A stretch of DNA of 8,287 nt from an uncultured Megamonas sp. (GTDB lineage Bacteria > Bacillota_C > Negativicutes > Selenomonadales > Selenomonadaceae): the NCBI GenBank assembly GCA_900556715.1, contig USPM01000034.1:1-8287 (forward strand), read 5' to 3'. The notes under the pieces are model-generated. The model made no database searches. It saw nothing but the letters and a program-made list of their open reading frames with translations, and was not told the origin of the DNA. A program made the position numbers and the translations under genes. How positions within the stretch are numbered: position 1 is the first letter of the stretch; each line of letters starts with the position of its first letter. Below are positions 7,661 through 8,287 of the stretch, piece by piece.

Positions 7661-7674
7661 TTGCCACGCGACAA
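7661..7674. promoter_or_regulatory. GC-rich imperfect palindrome in the divergent intergenic region, possible regulator site
   Basis: TTGCCACGCGACAA is an inverted repeat centred on CG with five of seven arm positions paired. It has 8 G/C bases of 14 in an otherwise strongly AT-rich spacer, so it stands out. It overlaps the -35 box of the AraC-type gene and lies about 100 bp upstream of the symporter ATG, a reasonable place for a site controlling both directions. The binding protein is unknown. Confidence 0.35.
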
Positions 7675-7689
7675 AAATAATTATATTAT
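7661..7689 (+). promoter_or_regulatory. Promoter of the AraC-family regulator gene
   Basis: TTGCCA (7661-7666) and TATTAT (7684-7689) each match consensus at 5 of 6 positions and are separated by exactly 17 bp. The start would fall near 7696, leaving a leader of about 60 bases before the ATG at 7756. A second -10-like TATAAT at 7729-7734 lacks a usable -35 and would place the start almost on the ribosome binding site, so the upstream pair is preferred. Confidence 0.55.
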
Positions 7690-7708
7690 GAATAGACAGA
7701 AAAATGTG

Positions 7709-7718
7709 TAACATGTTA
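7709..7718. repeat. Perfect 10-bp palindrome TAACATGTTA in the leader of the AraC-type gene
   Basis: TAACATGTTA is identical to its reverse complement and lies about 13 bases after the predicted transcription start of the AraC-type gene. An operator here could serve autoregulation. It is too short and AT-rich to exclude chance. Confidence 0.3.
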
Positions 7719-7755
7719 AACTAAATAATATAATATTTTGAAACAAGGTGATTTT

Positions 7756-8287
7756 ATGCCTATAAAAATTCGTAAAACATTACTTCATGAGCCAATTACA
7801 TTTGATACAATTGGCAATCATTGGGATCAAGTACCAATCTATCGACCAAATGGTTATCCATTATACCATTATCTCCAAACAGAAAAAGGTGTTGGTAAAA
7901 TAGAAATTCAAGGTAAATCGTATTTATTAAATGAAAATGAAGGTATTTTAATTGCTCCATTTATACCTCATTCCTATGCTAAAAAAACAGATGAATGGTT
8001 TACCATGTTTATTACCTTTACAGGAACTATGGAAAGTAGTCTTTCTCAAGCATTAGGTAATAAACAAATCATTTTTATTCCTAAAGAACAAGGTATTATT
8101 ATTGCAAAAGAATTATTTGATATGATATCTCAATATGAGAATCCTTCTACTGATGCAAAATATTTTTCTTTAGCTAGTTATCATCTATTAATGAATTTTA
8201 TAGATAATTCAGCTTTTAATTTATTGAATGAACCTTTATATCAAAAATATGTATTACCTGTAATTAAAGAAATCGAAACTTCCTATG
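7756..8287 (+). CDS. AraC-family transcriptional regulator (N-terminal sugar-sensing domain, 3' end outside window)
   Basis: Predicted transcription factor for the adjacent galactan operon. Only 177 codons are visible and the frame is open to the right edge. The protein begins MPIKIRKTLL. Residues of about 35-90 form the AraC-type cupin (AraC_binding) domain: KGVGKIEIQGKSYLL, NEGILIAPFIPHSYAKK, then EWFTMFITFTG. This matches the family pattern of a short beta-barrel with a PxxxHxY turn followed by a W...FxG strand, as in sugar-responsive regulators of the AraC/RafR/MsmR type. The remaining visible part (about 95-177) is helical linker. The two helix-turn-helix motifs must lie beyond the edge and cannot be checked. 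AAGGTG at 7745-7750 lies just before the ATG. Divergent placement beside the symporter argues for local control, probably activation by galactose or a galacto-oligosaccharide (inference). Confidence 0.87.
   Translation, partial: MPIKIRKTLLHEPITFDTIGNHWDQVPIYRPNGYPLYHYLQTEKGVGKIEIQGKSYLLNENEGILIAPFIPHSYAKKTDEWFTMFITFTGTMESSLSQALGNKQIIFIPKEQGIIIAKELFDMISQYENPSTDAKYFSLASYHLLMNFIDNSAFNLLNEPLYQKYVLPVIKEIETSY

Noticed and set aside
7729..7734. Perfect TATAAT upstream of the AraC-type gene as its -10 box
   Set aside because: No acceptable -35 lies 16-18 bp upstream and the start would fall only a few bases before the ribosome binding site; the upstream TTGCCA/TATTAT pair is better.

Overview
The window looks like a polysaccharide-utilisation locus for beta-1,4-galactan (pectic galactan or arabinogalactan side chains) from a diderm Firmicute of the Negativicutes. 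Three things point there: very AT-rich DNA and codon use, Firmicute-style GAGG ribosome binding sites, and an outer-membrane porin carrying an N-terminal S-layer-homology (SLH) domain, which is the outer-membrane tethering arrangement of Negativicutes. The low G+C and gene content would suit Megamonas or a relative, but the genus is an inference.

Layout, right to left along the minus strand: a LacY-family sugar:H+ symporter (6294-7559), a cytoplasmic GH35 beta-galactosidase with a TTG start (3933-6263), an SLH-domain outer-membrane porin (2453-3889) and a secreted GH53 endo-beta-1,4-galactanase with an Ig-like domain and a CBM61-like galactan-binding domain (561-2435). Gaps between them are 30, 43 and 17 bp, with no internal terminator seen. 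A strong intrinsic terminator (510-539) follows GH53, so these four genes read as one operon. Beyond it, on the same strand, begins a GH2 beta-galactosidase (lacZ, 1-328, cut by the window edge). It has its own promoter-like sequence and a perfect LacI-type palindrome over the predicted transcription start. Divergent from the operon, on the plus strand, is the N-terminal part of an AraC-family regulator (7756-8287, cut by the right edge). The 196-bp divergent intergenic region holds a good promoter for it and two palindromes.

Working model (inference): GH53 cleaves galactan outside the cell or at the surface, the porin passes galacto-oligosaccharides through the outer membrane, the symporter takes them across the inner membrane, and GH35 and GH2 release galactose in the cytoplasm. 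The AraC-type protein is the likely activator of the operon, while lacZ appears to be under separate LacI-type control. All families are known. The most interesting points are the dedicated porin in place of a SusCD pair, and a symporter whose sugar pocket differs from LacY at several key positions. I found no RNA genes, CRISPR arrays, insertion sequences or phage features.
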